A stretch of 64,000 nucleotides of DNA from Massariosphaeria phaeospora (lineage: Eukaryota > Ascomycota > Dothideomycetes > Pleosporales). Numbering within the stretch: the stretch's first letter is position 1; every line of letters begins with the position of its first letter. Both the position numbers and the translations under genes were made by a program. The stretch spans positions 620,001 to 684,000 of the forward strand of contig JAADJZ010000014.1 of NCBI GenBank assembly GCA_011032825.1. The letters run 5' to 3'. This document shows, piece after piece, positions 13,533 through 22,712 of the stretch. A model generated the notes under the pieces. That model saw only the letters and a program-made list of their open reading frames with translations. It made no database searches and was not told the origin of the DNA.

Positions 13533-13618
13533 ACTCGGGCCCAAGGTTTCTCCGCAGAATCTTCGAGATTGCCCGTGCTCCGAGAGATTTCTCGTGTGGA
13601 GAAACCTTGGGCCTGAGT
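13533..13618. repeat. short foldback element (21-bp arms)
   Basis: Arm 13533-13553 (starting ACTCGGGCCCAAGG) is the reverse complement of 13598-13618 with one G:T-type mismatch. The 44-nt centre contains a second small stem (CGAGA...TCTCG). The element could be a MITE relic or a transcribed hairpin. Nothing coding is visible. Confidence 0.7.
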
Positions 13619-13805
13619 AACGAAACCTGCTATGTTTACATGAGGCCCAAGAAGATGTGAAGTGTGACGCTCAGTGTTATTCAGCTTTTTATGGAACACT
13701 AATCTAACATAACCCTCACTATTTTCTAGCTAGAGCTTGCGCTATGGGGTAGTAAGATTGAGTTGGGAAGGCTGTACGAAACGTACGGATCTGGTTGGAA
13801 CGCTG

Positions 13806-13984
13806 TACTGCTGGTTACCACGTCCGACGGAACACCCAGGCTTATTACTCGTATTAATGCCTCCACGAAACGTAGTAGAGATCCAATCAAAGCTGTGTTA
13901 CAGAAACAATCTATACCTTAACAGGCGGTATTGACACACGACTAATACACCTGGGTGTTCCGTCGGACGTGGTAACCAGCAGTA
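13806..13984. repeat. foldback element with perfect 35-bp inverted arms
   Basis: Arm 13806-13840 (starting TACTGCTGGTTACCACG) is an exact reverse complement of 13950-13984, with a 109-bp centre. Perfect arms of this length in an otherwise eroded region point to a recent foldback or MITE-type insertion, or to an inverted duplication. The centre has no convincing gene. It ends about 280 bp upstream of the P450 start. Confidence 0.8.
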
Positions 13985-14131
13985 TGATGCGTACTAATCT
14001 CTCGGAAATTCAGGGATAGGTCGTACGAGAATCTCGCATACAGGGATTATCCTATTGGATATCTAAAAGAGCTTGATGTTGGGATTAGCTTATGTAAGCT
14101 CATCGAGGTCTGCTGCATGGCGTCCTGTTTG

Positions 14132-14139
14132 TATAAATA
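14132..14139 (+). promoter_or_regulatory. TATA box of the P450 gene
   Basis: TATAAATA lies 123 bp upstream of the P450 start codon in a plausible core-promoter position. The assignment rests only on sequence and spacing. Confidence 0.4.
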
Positions 14140-14262
14140 GCTAGGACGAGCTATATTTTATGCTGTGCCGCAAGTGCTCTGCCGAGCTATCCGGGCACCG
14201 CAATGCAGGTTCACTCATCATTATAACTTGCACCACTCTCGATATACCCAAGGACATAGAAC

Positions 14263-16049
14263 ATGGAGATCCAACAGAGAATCCACATTCCCTTCAACTT
14301 ACGATCAATGTCGGCCTTCAACATTAGCCTCCTCGTGGGGCTGACATCGGTCGCTGGCCTATTTCTTACGAAACTATATCGAGCTCGCATGCTGCTTCGA
14401 GATCGTCAACGAAGAGGACTGGTGCGATTCCTGAGTCTCAACTTTCCAATCGTAAGCTAAAAGTGCGCAGCCAGTGGCCCCAAATCATTCCCTGCTCTTC
14501 GGTCACCTCTTTTTCTTGCTCTCAGTCCTGAAACGCCTACCAAAAGACGCGCACTATCAGTATAGCTTCGCATTGATAGCTCGAGAGCACTTCTACAATG
14601 AGGGATGTTATTACCTGGACCTCTGGCCGATGGGTGCACTCATCATGATTACCGTATCGCCCCAAATTGGCATTCAAATAACGCAGACCAATGCGGCCTT
14701 GCATTCCGATCGTCCACATCTCTTGCGTCGCTTCTTCAAGCCCATTACTGGCGGCCCATCCCTTTTTGATATGGACGAGAAAGATTGGAAGCCGTGGCGC
14801 GCTGTCTTCAACAAAGGCTTCCATAACGTCAGGACCATGTCGCTTGTCCCCGGCATAGTGGAGGAGACTCTGACGTACGCCGAAACCCTGCGCGGTCTTG
14901 CAGCAAAAGGAGAAATGTGCTTCCTAGAGCCTGTCACTCTCCGATTTACTATTGATATGATAGGAAAGAACGTGCTGTGAGTTATTTTCCGCAGATGACG
15001 ATCAAGTCAGGCTGTGCTAAGCCGTCCTCAGCAACACCTCTTTAGGCGCCCAGAGGGGCTATAATCCCCTAGCGGATGGCATGCTAAGCACTTTGAGCTG
15101 GCATAACCCCAACGCAGTGATCAATCCCTTCAGCCGCCTCGATTTCGTGCGTGCCTTCATATACTGGAAGAACGGAAGGCAGATGAACCAATACATTGGC
15201 GCTGAACTTGACAAGAGATACGTATCATACAAGACTGAGCCAAACAGGGCGGCACCGGAATCGGTCATGGACTTGGTACTGCAGGCTTACATGTCAGGCC
15301 CCGATCGATCGGCAACACCGCCGGAGAAGCTTGATTCCGACTTCCGAGATTTCGCAACCCGGCAGATTCGTCTTTTCCTCTTCGCGGGTTACGACTCCAC
15401 TGGAAGTGTGCTTTGTTACTGTTTCCATCTCCTTTCTAAAAATCCAGAAGTCCTCGCACGATTACGCGCGGAGCATGACGAGGTTCTGGGCCCGGATCCG
15501 GCTGCGGGACCCTCCAGGCTTATCGAAGACGCTCGGCTTGTCAATAGCCTTCAATACACACTCGCTGTGATTAAGGAGGTTATGCGACTCTTCCCTCCCG
15601 CAGGTGCGAACCGGGTTGGAAAACCCGGCGTCTTCGTCACCAATGACGAGGGCGTTCCCTGCATGACGGAGGATGCTATATTCCAGATCTCGCATATAGA
15701 GATGCAAGCGTCTCCGAAATACTGGGTACGAGCTGACGAGTTCCTGCCTGAGCGGTGGCTGGTGCCAGCTGGCCATGAGTTGCATCCCCGGCCTGGTGCA
15801 TGGCGTCCGTTCGAGCTGGGTCCGAGGAACTGCATTGCACAGGCGCTGGTTCTTGTCGAACTGCGGGTTATTCTTGCATGTCTGGTCAGGACGTTTGACG
15901 TGGCACCGGCATATGACGAGTACGATGAGAAGTATCAGGTCAAGGGCATCAAGACGTACCGCGGTGAGCGAGCGTACAACATCGAGAAAGGCGCTGCGCA
16001 TCCAGTGGCACAGTATCCTTGTCGCATCACTCTGGCGGGACAGAAGTAG
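14263..16049 (+). CDS. cytochrome P450 monooxygenase (microsomal, CYP59-like)
   Basis: Three exons (14263-14421, 14471-14976, 15032-16049) give 560 residues. Intron 1 (49 nt, GTGCGA..CAG with a GCTAA branch) creates the junction RRGL|PVAPNHSLLFGHL, the proline hinge typical after a P450 signal anchor. Intron 2 (55 nt, GTGAGT..CAG) is phase 2. An N-terminal membrane anchor is visible (residues about 19-42). Helix I reads AGYDSTG, the ExxR motif is in KEVMRLFPP, PERW follows, and the heme loop is FELGPRNCIAQ with the Cys thiolate. Overall spacing resembles fungal CYP59-type enzymes such as sterigmatocystin P450s, so the substrate is probably a secondary metabolite. Two consensus residues differ: the helix-I Thr is Ser, and the Gly after the heme Cys is Ala. 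No other biosynthetic gene is nearby. Confidence 0.9.
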
Positions 16050-17080
16050 GAGAAGGCGGGATACATTGGGGACCAGTGTGGTGCGGAGCCTCGTTCTCGC
16101 CCCTAATATGGCTATCATCTCTTAATGCATAGTCTTAAAGGCCATTGAGATAAGGGATTTCTCTCGGATTAAGGCGTGAAGAACCACATCGACGGGCAGA
16201 TGCTCTGAGCAAACATCTCAATGGATCTGTCAGATTTGGAGCATAGCGCTACTGAATCCGACTCATTCAATCTGTGGAACATATTAGTACAAGTATTGAT
16301 TGAATACAGTTATTTTCCCCTCACCTTGTAGCTAGTAGAAGACATCGCGGTTGAGGTGGTGCAAGTTGAAGAGTGCATAGATATTCTAATACATAGCCGA
16401 GCTCCAGAGCCATGAAAGATCTGAAACAAACCGCGACGGATGTCGCTAGCTCTATATCGCAGCTATCATGGTTATTTTAGCATCCTGAAAGAAGACGCAG
16501 CTTCTAGCGCATTATACGCTCGCGCAGATGCAGTACGCCTTTGCTTAGAACAGTCGATCTCGGTGATGCCTGTTTGAATTCCGGACGTAGACCTGGAGTA
16601 TTGGATAGTTTTCGGGTGTTTCCCTGCCCTTTTTGGAGATCAGGGATGATTGTTGCTTGGTCGTCACGTGCTAGCTACCCTGGAGCCTGGAGATGCGAAA
16701 ACTCCGCAACAGTGGGTAAACTACTCGAAACTAGGTCCTAATGGTAGACCGCGTGATGCAGATTGATTCACGAGCATGAAGATCTTGGAGAAAGGAGAAA
16801 AGTGAACGAAATGCGTCACTGAGTGCTAATTGCAAAAAGCCTATTATCTTCCTCTCTAAGTGGGCTCAGGGTGATCAGCTTAGAACGGCCGGATGTTAGA
16901 CGTAGTAGTCAAGACGCAAAACCCCTCAAATGTGACCTTTGCTGTAGCCTCTCGCTGAAGTTTCGTATAATTGCAAAAAGTAGATGGACAAGTCTCAGAA
17001 TCTCATACTAGACCACAAGGCTCCACAGCTGCGTCTTCCATCCGCGCCAGCGTGCAAAAATACAACCCTGCCCGCACCCG
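16050..17080. other. intergenic, no gene supported
   Basis: This holds the P450 3' flank and about 0.9 kb of sequence without a supported frame or repeat. It is moderately AT-rich and ends at the B-box-like site beyond the 3' end of the U6 gene. Confidence 0.6.
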
Positions 17081-17089
17081 GGCTCGAAC
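17081..17089 (-). promoter_or_regulatory. B-box-like element downstream of U6
   Basis: On the minus strand this reads GTTCGAGCC, matching the core of the Pol III B box (GTTCGANNCC). It sits about 14 nt beyond the U6 terminator. Yeast SNR6 also uses a B box downstream of its terminator, so a TFIIIC site is plausible. A tRNA was considered, but no acceptor stem or anticodon arm is present. Confidence 0.5.
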
Positions 17090-17102
17090 ACACGATTTTG
17101 GC

Positions 17103-17204
17103 AAAAAAAATGGTAGCTTCTCTTTGATTGAGCGTGTCATCCTTAGTGCAGGGGCCATGCTAATCTTCTCTGTATCGTTGAAATGACCAAAGGTTCCGAA
17201 GAAC
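17103..17204 (-). ncRNA. U6: U6 spliceosomal snRNA
   Basis: The minus strand reads GTTCTTCGGAACC (5' stem-loop) at 17204, then TTTGGTCA, then ACGATACAGAGAAGATTAGC (the ACAGAGA box that pairs with the 5' splice site and the AGC triad that pairs with U2), then ATGGCCCCTGC, then AAGGATGACACGC, and ends in a run of eight T (17110-17103), a Pol III terminator. U6 is the catalytic RNA of the spliceosome. The gene is uninterrupted, about 94 nt before the T run. A TATA box lies at the correct distance upstream. The identification is secure; only the exact 3' end is uncertain. Confidence 0.97.
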
Positions 17205-17226
17205 GAAGAGGTGGCCGGTGAACAAG

Positions 17227-17234
17227 TATATATA
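17227..17234 (-). promoter_or_regulatory. TATA box of the U6 gene
   Basis: TATATATA is centred about 26 bp upstream of the U6 5' end on the minus strand, the position used by TFIIIB at U6 genes. It is also a palindrome, so orientation comes from the gene. Confidence 0.8.
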
Positions 17235-17754
17235 GACTCAATTAGTTGTGTGGTGGGGATCTGTGGTTGTGGCGCCCCGGGACGTCATGTGACGGGCGCT
17301 GGAGCCTGCAGGGCGGCGGAGGGTGGAACGCGGAAGAATTTTTTAGAAAGGCGGGGCAATCTCGGAGGATTCTTGTCAAACTTCCCGGAGGGTTGCTCAG
17401 AAGTTCGGATGGTTGCGGCGAAATTTTGATGGTTGGGTTTGGTGGATGTTAGTGCATCTGCAGCCGGCCAAGTACCTACGACGCGACACTTACCGACTCA
17501 ACCATCCAACCTCGCAATACCTCCATTAAACTATCGCAATGAGGATTCGCAGAGGCGATCGATTATTTGGTTCGATACAATATTACAAAATCTGTTAGTA
17601 TCTTCGCTTTCAAACCGCCGCTTCATACTTCCCTATCTTCCAGATGCAACCTTTACCTACTGCAGCCTTTACTTCGATATCCAGTTCCCAGACTTTTCAC
17701 GGTCAGCTATACAGCAGATCTTGATCGCACTTACATCGTCGTCGTAATCCTCGA
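17235..17754. other. upstream flank of U6, no gene supported
   Basis: Short frames only. The first 150 bases are GC-rich and may include distal U6 promoter sequence; the rest is unremarkable. Confidence 0.5.
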
Positions 17755-17935
17755 TGGAAAGGACGGCACCTCCCTGGCAGAATTCATTACCGATGTTATA
17801 GAAGACTTCGCGATCCTTTTGACAGCCTAGGACGTTTTAACAATAGGTAAATAGTCCACTTCTATCTTTACAAAGCCCTATCGTATCTAGTATACTAGGT
17901 ATTGTATATGTATAGCTTGTAGAGGAGAGAGAGTG
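17755..17935 (+). repeat. diverged dispersed repeat, right copy
   Basis: Direct-orientation partner of 13213-13400, with the shared blocks described there. The two copies lie on either side of the P450 and U6 genes, about 4.5 kb apart. Confidence 0.6.
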
Positions 17936-18153
17936 GGCTTACCTAGATGTGCATCGGAAACGAATTATGACAGGGCGATGACGGGGTAGACTATCTGGTT
18001 TGGTTCGCATGCGTACATCCCGTCACGAATCAATCATCAAACGAATCCGGTACTGCTAAAACGCGTTCAATCTCCGACCGAAGGCAGGATAATGTATGCA
18101 CTCGGTGCGCTGATTCGGACCGAAGGAGTAACGAGAGCAAGATCATTGCAGAC

Positions 18154-18576
18154 CTGATCAAAGTTAGTATCGAATACCGTAAACGCTACTCGTACCTGAC
18201 CTTTCGCAAAGTTCGGATAACGACCCTCAGCTCACAACAAAATGTATGGGTGAGACAACCAACCGATCTCAATCAAACCAATATGCAGTTGGTTGTCGAT
18301 CAGGGCTCTATCTTAGCACCATGGTAATCTGACCGCGTAAAGGGCGACTCGTTAGCCCGCAGTGCATCACCTGCTGGTATGGAGTAAAGCAAGTAGCCCC
18401 GCGGTGCAGTACCAGTTTTCCTTCATCTTGGCCCTCTGAGAACAGGTTCTCAGAGAGGAAGACAGCCGTGGTATGAGGAACCTGGTTGAATCTTCCTAAT
18501 GCCTGTGGACGAATGTCCATTCATAAGTTTCCAAAAGAGAGAAAAGAAACGTCTTCCTAGGTACTTACTAACTGCA
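18154..18576 (-). repeat. intron-like repeat module, family 1 copy a
   Basis: On the minus strand this starts at a GTAAGTACC donor (18576) and ends in GATACTAACTTTGATCAG (18154), a branch site and acceptor of textbook fungal form. Inside are an ATGAATGGAC block, a perfect 10-bp inverted repeat (18434-18443 with 18446-18455), and the family-1 core: GATAGAGCCC, a hairpin, GGTTGGTTGTC, ATACATTT. The neighbouring module b is a tandem duplicate. No protein is encoded across it. It is probably an intron of a noncoding transcript or a relic of one. Confidence 0.5.
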
Positions 18577-18589
18577 TACACAGAGATCA

Positions 18590-19040
18590 CCTTGTAGAGC
18601 CCAGGCTCTACCAGGATTCTCCGCAGTTGCGGACAAAGACCCTCAGTTTATGACAAAAATGTATGGACACAGACAACCAACTCATCTCAATCAAACCAGT
18701 ATGCAGTTGGCTCGTCGATCAGGGCTCTATCTTGCACCATGGTATTCTGGTTGAGGTAACGGGCACCTCCTGCAGCAGTGCATCACCTGCTGGTTTGGAG
18801 GGAGAGCTGATCTGAGGCAAAGCCTCCCGCTTCCCACGGATGAATACCTGTTTTCTTTAATCTAGGCCTCTGAGAACAGAGAGGAAGACAGCCGCGGTAT
18901 GAGGAACCTGGTTGAATCTTCCTAATGCCTGTGGACAAATGTCCATTCATAAGGTTCCAGAGGAGAGACAATAGATGTCTTCCTGGTGCTGCTTGCAAAA
19001 AAGAGATCACCTTGTAGGGTTCGTAGCCCGGGTTCTACCC
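18590..19040 (-). repeat. intron-like repeat module, family 1 copy b (tandem duplicate of copy a)
   Basis: Same order of blocks as copy a, including the ATGAATGGAC block, CCAGCAGGTGATGCACTGC, GATAGAGCCCTGATCGAC and GTTGGTTGTC. The donor site is destroyed (GCAGCACC in place of GTAAGTACC) and one arm of the 10-bp palindrome is missing. The duplicated unit also includes the exon-like stretch with CAAGGTGATCTCT. Confidence 0.55.
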
Positions 19041-22000
19041 AGGACTTCTCCGCCACTGGGTATCACCACTCAAATGCGGGCGTGTCTGCAGTCACGGATG
19101 AGCTCCATACCCTTCATCATAAGGAGGAACCGCATTCACGGAGGGGTCAAGCCACCATTGCGATGAATCCGAATAGTTAGTCGACCGTAAGATGACTGGT
19201 AGTGGAAGGATAGAGTGGAAGAGGTGCTATGGCAGAGTGTCGGTGGAGATCCGGGGAAGTAGTAGGTGTAAGGCTTCGAAGCATGGATTGTTGAGGAGAT
19301 GTCCGGGGTAGGTGGACTGCCACATGTCAGTATCGAGTGCGTTCTTAGACATCCCGGGGGTACTTAGCATCATGCATGCACCAGTACATATGGTTCAAGA
19401 TCTGATCTTACAGGATTGATTCGCTGACGATCGTTAGTGTTGGACCGTGGCAAATGGGTGACTCAATACTCATCTCTGATAAGATCAGTAGAGACCATTT
19501 TGATGGCCTGCCAGAGTATCATCATCGTGGATGCCTAGGAGTTCAAGGCCTTGAGCGGAGCCAGCATGCCTCGCAGTAGGATTAGCCACGCTACTGCAGT
19601 TCAAGCCCAGCTTGGTGTCTCTGAGCAGCATTACATCCAGGAACTGTTCTTGCTCTCCGAGTTAGGTTCACCTTCGATGAATATGGAGATATGGGGTGTC
19701 GTATGGAGGGATTCTCAGTGGAGAATTGAGGAGTATGTCGAAGTCCAAAGGGCCTGATGTAGGTTAGCAAGCTGCATCCGAGTGGTAACAACTGTAAAGA
19801 GATTGGGAGGCTGAGCGGAAGACTACTCCACTGGTACCGCCCGCGGCCCACCAGGCCACTAAGACGAAGGGTTAGTATCTGATCAGAGTATACTCTTGGG
19901 CGTCGCCGATCGGAGAAGGCCCCCGTAAGTATGGCCCTCATCGTCCCATTCTTGACTCAAGTCTCAAGGGATACGATCTGAAGTGATCGTACTCAATGAG
20001 CTTGGCCGGACGAAAATGTCTGACGTCGGACGCACTCCGTTGACAACCATTGATGTTAATCTGGTCAGGAATTGAGTCCGCAATCGTACGGTAACGGCAT
20101 GCTAGTACCAACTCGTTCGCTATGCTCGTCTCGTTTTGATCTTGGCTCAAGTTTGCACGGGTATAATATGAAGTGATCGTACCCGCTTTTAAACCTGCCG
20201 ATGCGGATGGTAGTCGATAGCTACATCTGAGTATGGATTGAGGGCGTTTGTATATCGATGGTCGCACGAGTTCTTGGACCGGACGTGTCGAATGGCAGGG
20301 CGTATCGGTAGGGAGGAGGATGGAAGCCGTACAAAGCGTCGCAGCCGTGTCACCAAGTCGATATTCTCGAGACTTGGGTGTATGAAGAAGGGAAGGACAT
20401 AATATTGAAGTGTTAGCAAAAGCTCTGCTGAAGACAACGAGGATACGAATTCACTGCCGATACTTGTGTCGATCGCGCTTCGTCTGCTGTGTCGAAGGCA
20501 GAGCAGCCGACTTCGTTGAGGGGAAAAGCTTCGCAGTCGCGCAGACGGGTCTCGCAAGCTAGAAGAGGAGGGAATGGGGCAAAGTGAGGCTTAGCCAGAT
20601 GATGCGAGGACTTACAGGGGTGGAGTGGCATTGAGCTCAAGAGGCCAAAATCCAGGCGGCAGATTTCGCGTCGTAAGGAGAGTGAGTCGCGGCGACGGAG
20701 ATGCCTGCGACAGACGATGAGCCCGCCAGTGACCTACTCATACTCAGCATGTCGCTATCAGGGAGAGAAGATGCCTCGAGGAGTGGTAGAGGAGCTCGTA
20801 GAGAAGATGCAGGTCGCGCGAAAGGTGAGCTCGTCGGCCTTTGCCTCGCGGCCGGACGAGGAGGTCCCCGACGCGTCGGCGACGAGGGCGTCAGGAGACG
20901 ATGTAAAGTGGAATGACAGTGCAGCCAGCATGGCGATGATGATGGCAGAGTAGAGAAGTAGATGAAGTAGGAGAGGTGTCGTGGTGTTGTTGTGGGCAGG
21001 TGGGAGGGGCGACGAGCGGCCAGAAGGTTTTGCAAAATTTGCTGTGGACACACGTGAACGAGGGACGCCGGGCGGCCAATCATTGCGGGCCGACGGAAAA
21101 CTCAGCAGCTCGGGGGCTTCGAGAATGGCATCATAGAGGCGTGGGGAACTTCATGCCGCAGCCCTTCAGCTACTCGGTATGCAAGAGGGCGTCTCTTAAA
21201 GCCTGGCAGGCAACGTGCATCATGTAGAGGACAGTCGACGAGAGGCCTGAGAGCGACACCGCGGGGAGGCGGGCGATGGCAACGAACTCAACATCATGAG
21301 GATCGCGGATACGGTCTTGACAACACTGCGCTGCTTCTTCCCAGGCCTTGCGCAGTAGGCGCTGAGGAGCTGCATCGCGCAGACACACCCAGTGAGGTCC
21401 AGAGGCGATTTTCGAGAAGATACGCCGAAGATGCGCGTCACAGTATCATCACGGGCACGAGAAGAGGCAGGTGGCGAACATCGCGTAGTTCTGAGAATCC
21501 TCATAATTCTGCAGCCCCTCACCAGTGCGCTGGGCGACTCTTCCAGCTCACTGAGCTACCACATCACACCCATCACCTCACACGCCTACTGCGACGACGA
21601 CAACATGCTATACAAGGCACACATCTTCACCATTATCATATACAAGGCAAATAAAGAGTCAAAGGCAGAAATATTCTTCTTCGAAAGCAAGGCCAAGCCC
21701 TGACAGTCAATGAAAAAAATGGAGCGATTGGTTACGCAAGAAAAAATGGCTCGACCTCTCCATCATCAAACCAGCCGCGCATTCAGCTAGTTCTCAGGAT
21801 TGTGAGGGAGAAAACAAGAAAACAAGTACCTAACGCCCGAAGGCACCACCAGTCAGTATATGTTCAATCAATAACAGTTATTGGGCCTTTTTTAGAGGGG
21901 GTGAGGAGAGAGAAGGGTCGAGGGAGCGAGGGGCTTATATACGGCTGGGAGACGGCTGGCACTAGCACTGTCAGCAAATTTCAAGCGAGCACGTGTTGGG

Positions 22001-22202
22001 ATTGGTTGCTGTGTGGGAAGCCTGTAAACAGTTTAGTGGGAGGGCGGACTGCAGGGGTGTGGTGGCCGTGGGCGTGGGCGAGGGGGCTGGCCGGGCGGCA
22101 GAGGGCGGCCGTGGGGGGTGGAGCGGCAGTGCCGCACGCTGGATCGACGGCCTCAGCTTCAGAGGCATCGGTGATAGCACGTTGTAGATAGCTGCAGGTC
22201 TT
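19041..22202. other. repeat-rich region without a supported gene
   Basis: A roughly 45-bp block with GAAGTGATCGTAC occurs at about 19952-19995 and 20140-20185. A run reading TCAATGAAAAAAATGG near 21710 recurs near 22955 in a similar setting. An ATG frame at 20637-21083 on the minus strand (148 residues) is Ser/Pro-rich and overlaps other frames. Nothing is strong enough to call as a gene. Confidence 0.45.
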
Positions 22203-22712
22203 TCAGGCACTGCCTGCCCACCTTAGATAGAATTTATGATGCCAGGAGACTCCAGTGGGTGATGGGCAGCGATCGGGCACCCCGCCCGCCATCTCCAGCC
22301 TGAGCGCCAGTGTGCCCTTCTTCGCATCATCGTAGAGCTCGCCAGTAGCAGCTACAACTCCTAGATGGTCTTCACGTAGAGAGACAGCCACTGAGCAGGT
22401 CTGGCGGCGGCGAGGTGACAGGAGGTCCGGCCGCGACACCACGGGGGTCGACGAGAGCGGCCTCAACACCAGTGGGAACGCCGAGTGTAAGCCGTATACC
22501 ACCGCAAGACTGGTAGGCAGTGGCCGCGTCCGGTAAATTCGACATCGTATGGCGGGCTGAACGCTGGACGACGGCGAGATGGCAGCGCGTGCGGCGGCCA
22601 TGATGCGAGCGATCTGAACACCACGGACAAAGACGCGCTGCGTGGGCATCCTGAGCCACACCGAATACCCACTGTTGAGCTTCGCGGGGAGCGTCAGAAT
22701 GACCATCGCCAT
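22203..22712 (-). CDS. hypothetical protein (weak)
   Basis: An ATG-initiated frame of 169 residues with third positions biased to C/G in its first two thirds. It lacks a recognisable domain. The N-terminus has a weak hydrophobic stretch (MAMVILTLPAKL), and the middle is Arg/Ser/Pro-rich. It sits inside the repeat-rich minus-strand region and could be an exon of a larger gene or a fossil. The frame on the same strand one base away is also long, which lowers confidence. Confidence 0.25.
   Translation of the reverse strand: MAMVILTLPAKLNSGYSVWLRMPTQRVFVRGVQIARIMAAARAAISPSSSVQPAIRCRIYRTRPLPTSLAVVYGLHSAFPLVLRPLSSTPVVSRPDLLSPRRRQTCSVAVSLREDHLGVVAATGELYDDAKKGTLALRLEMAGGVPDRCPSPTGVSWHHKFYLRWAGSA

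Noticed and set aside
17070..17100. tRNA gene fragment
   Set aside because: GTTCGAGCCCGGG looks like a T-arm, but no acceptor, D-arm or anticodon arm can be folded; a B box for U6 explains it better.
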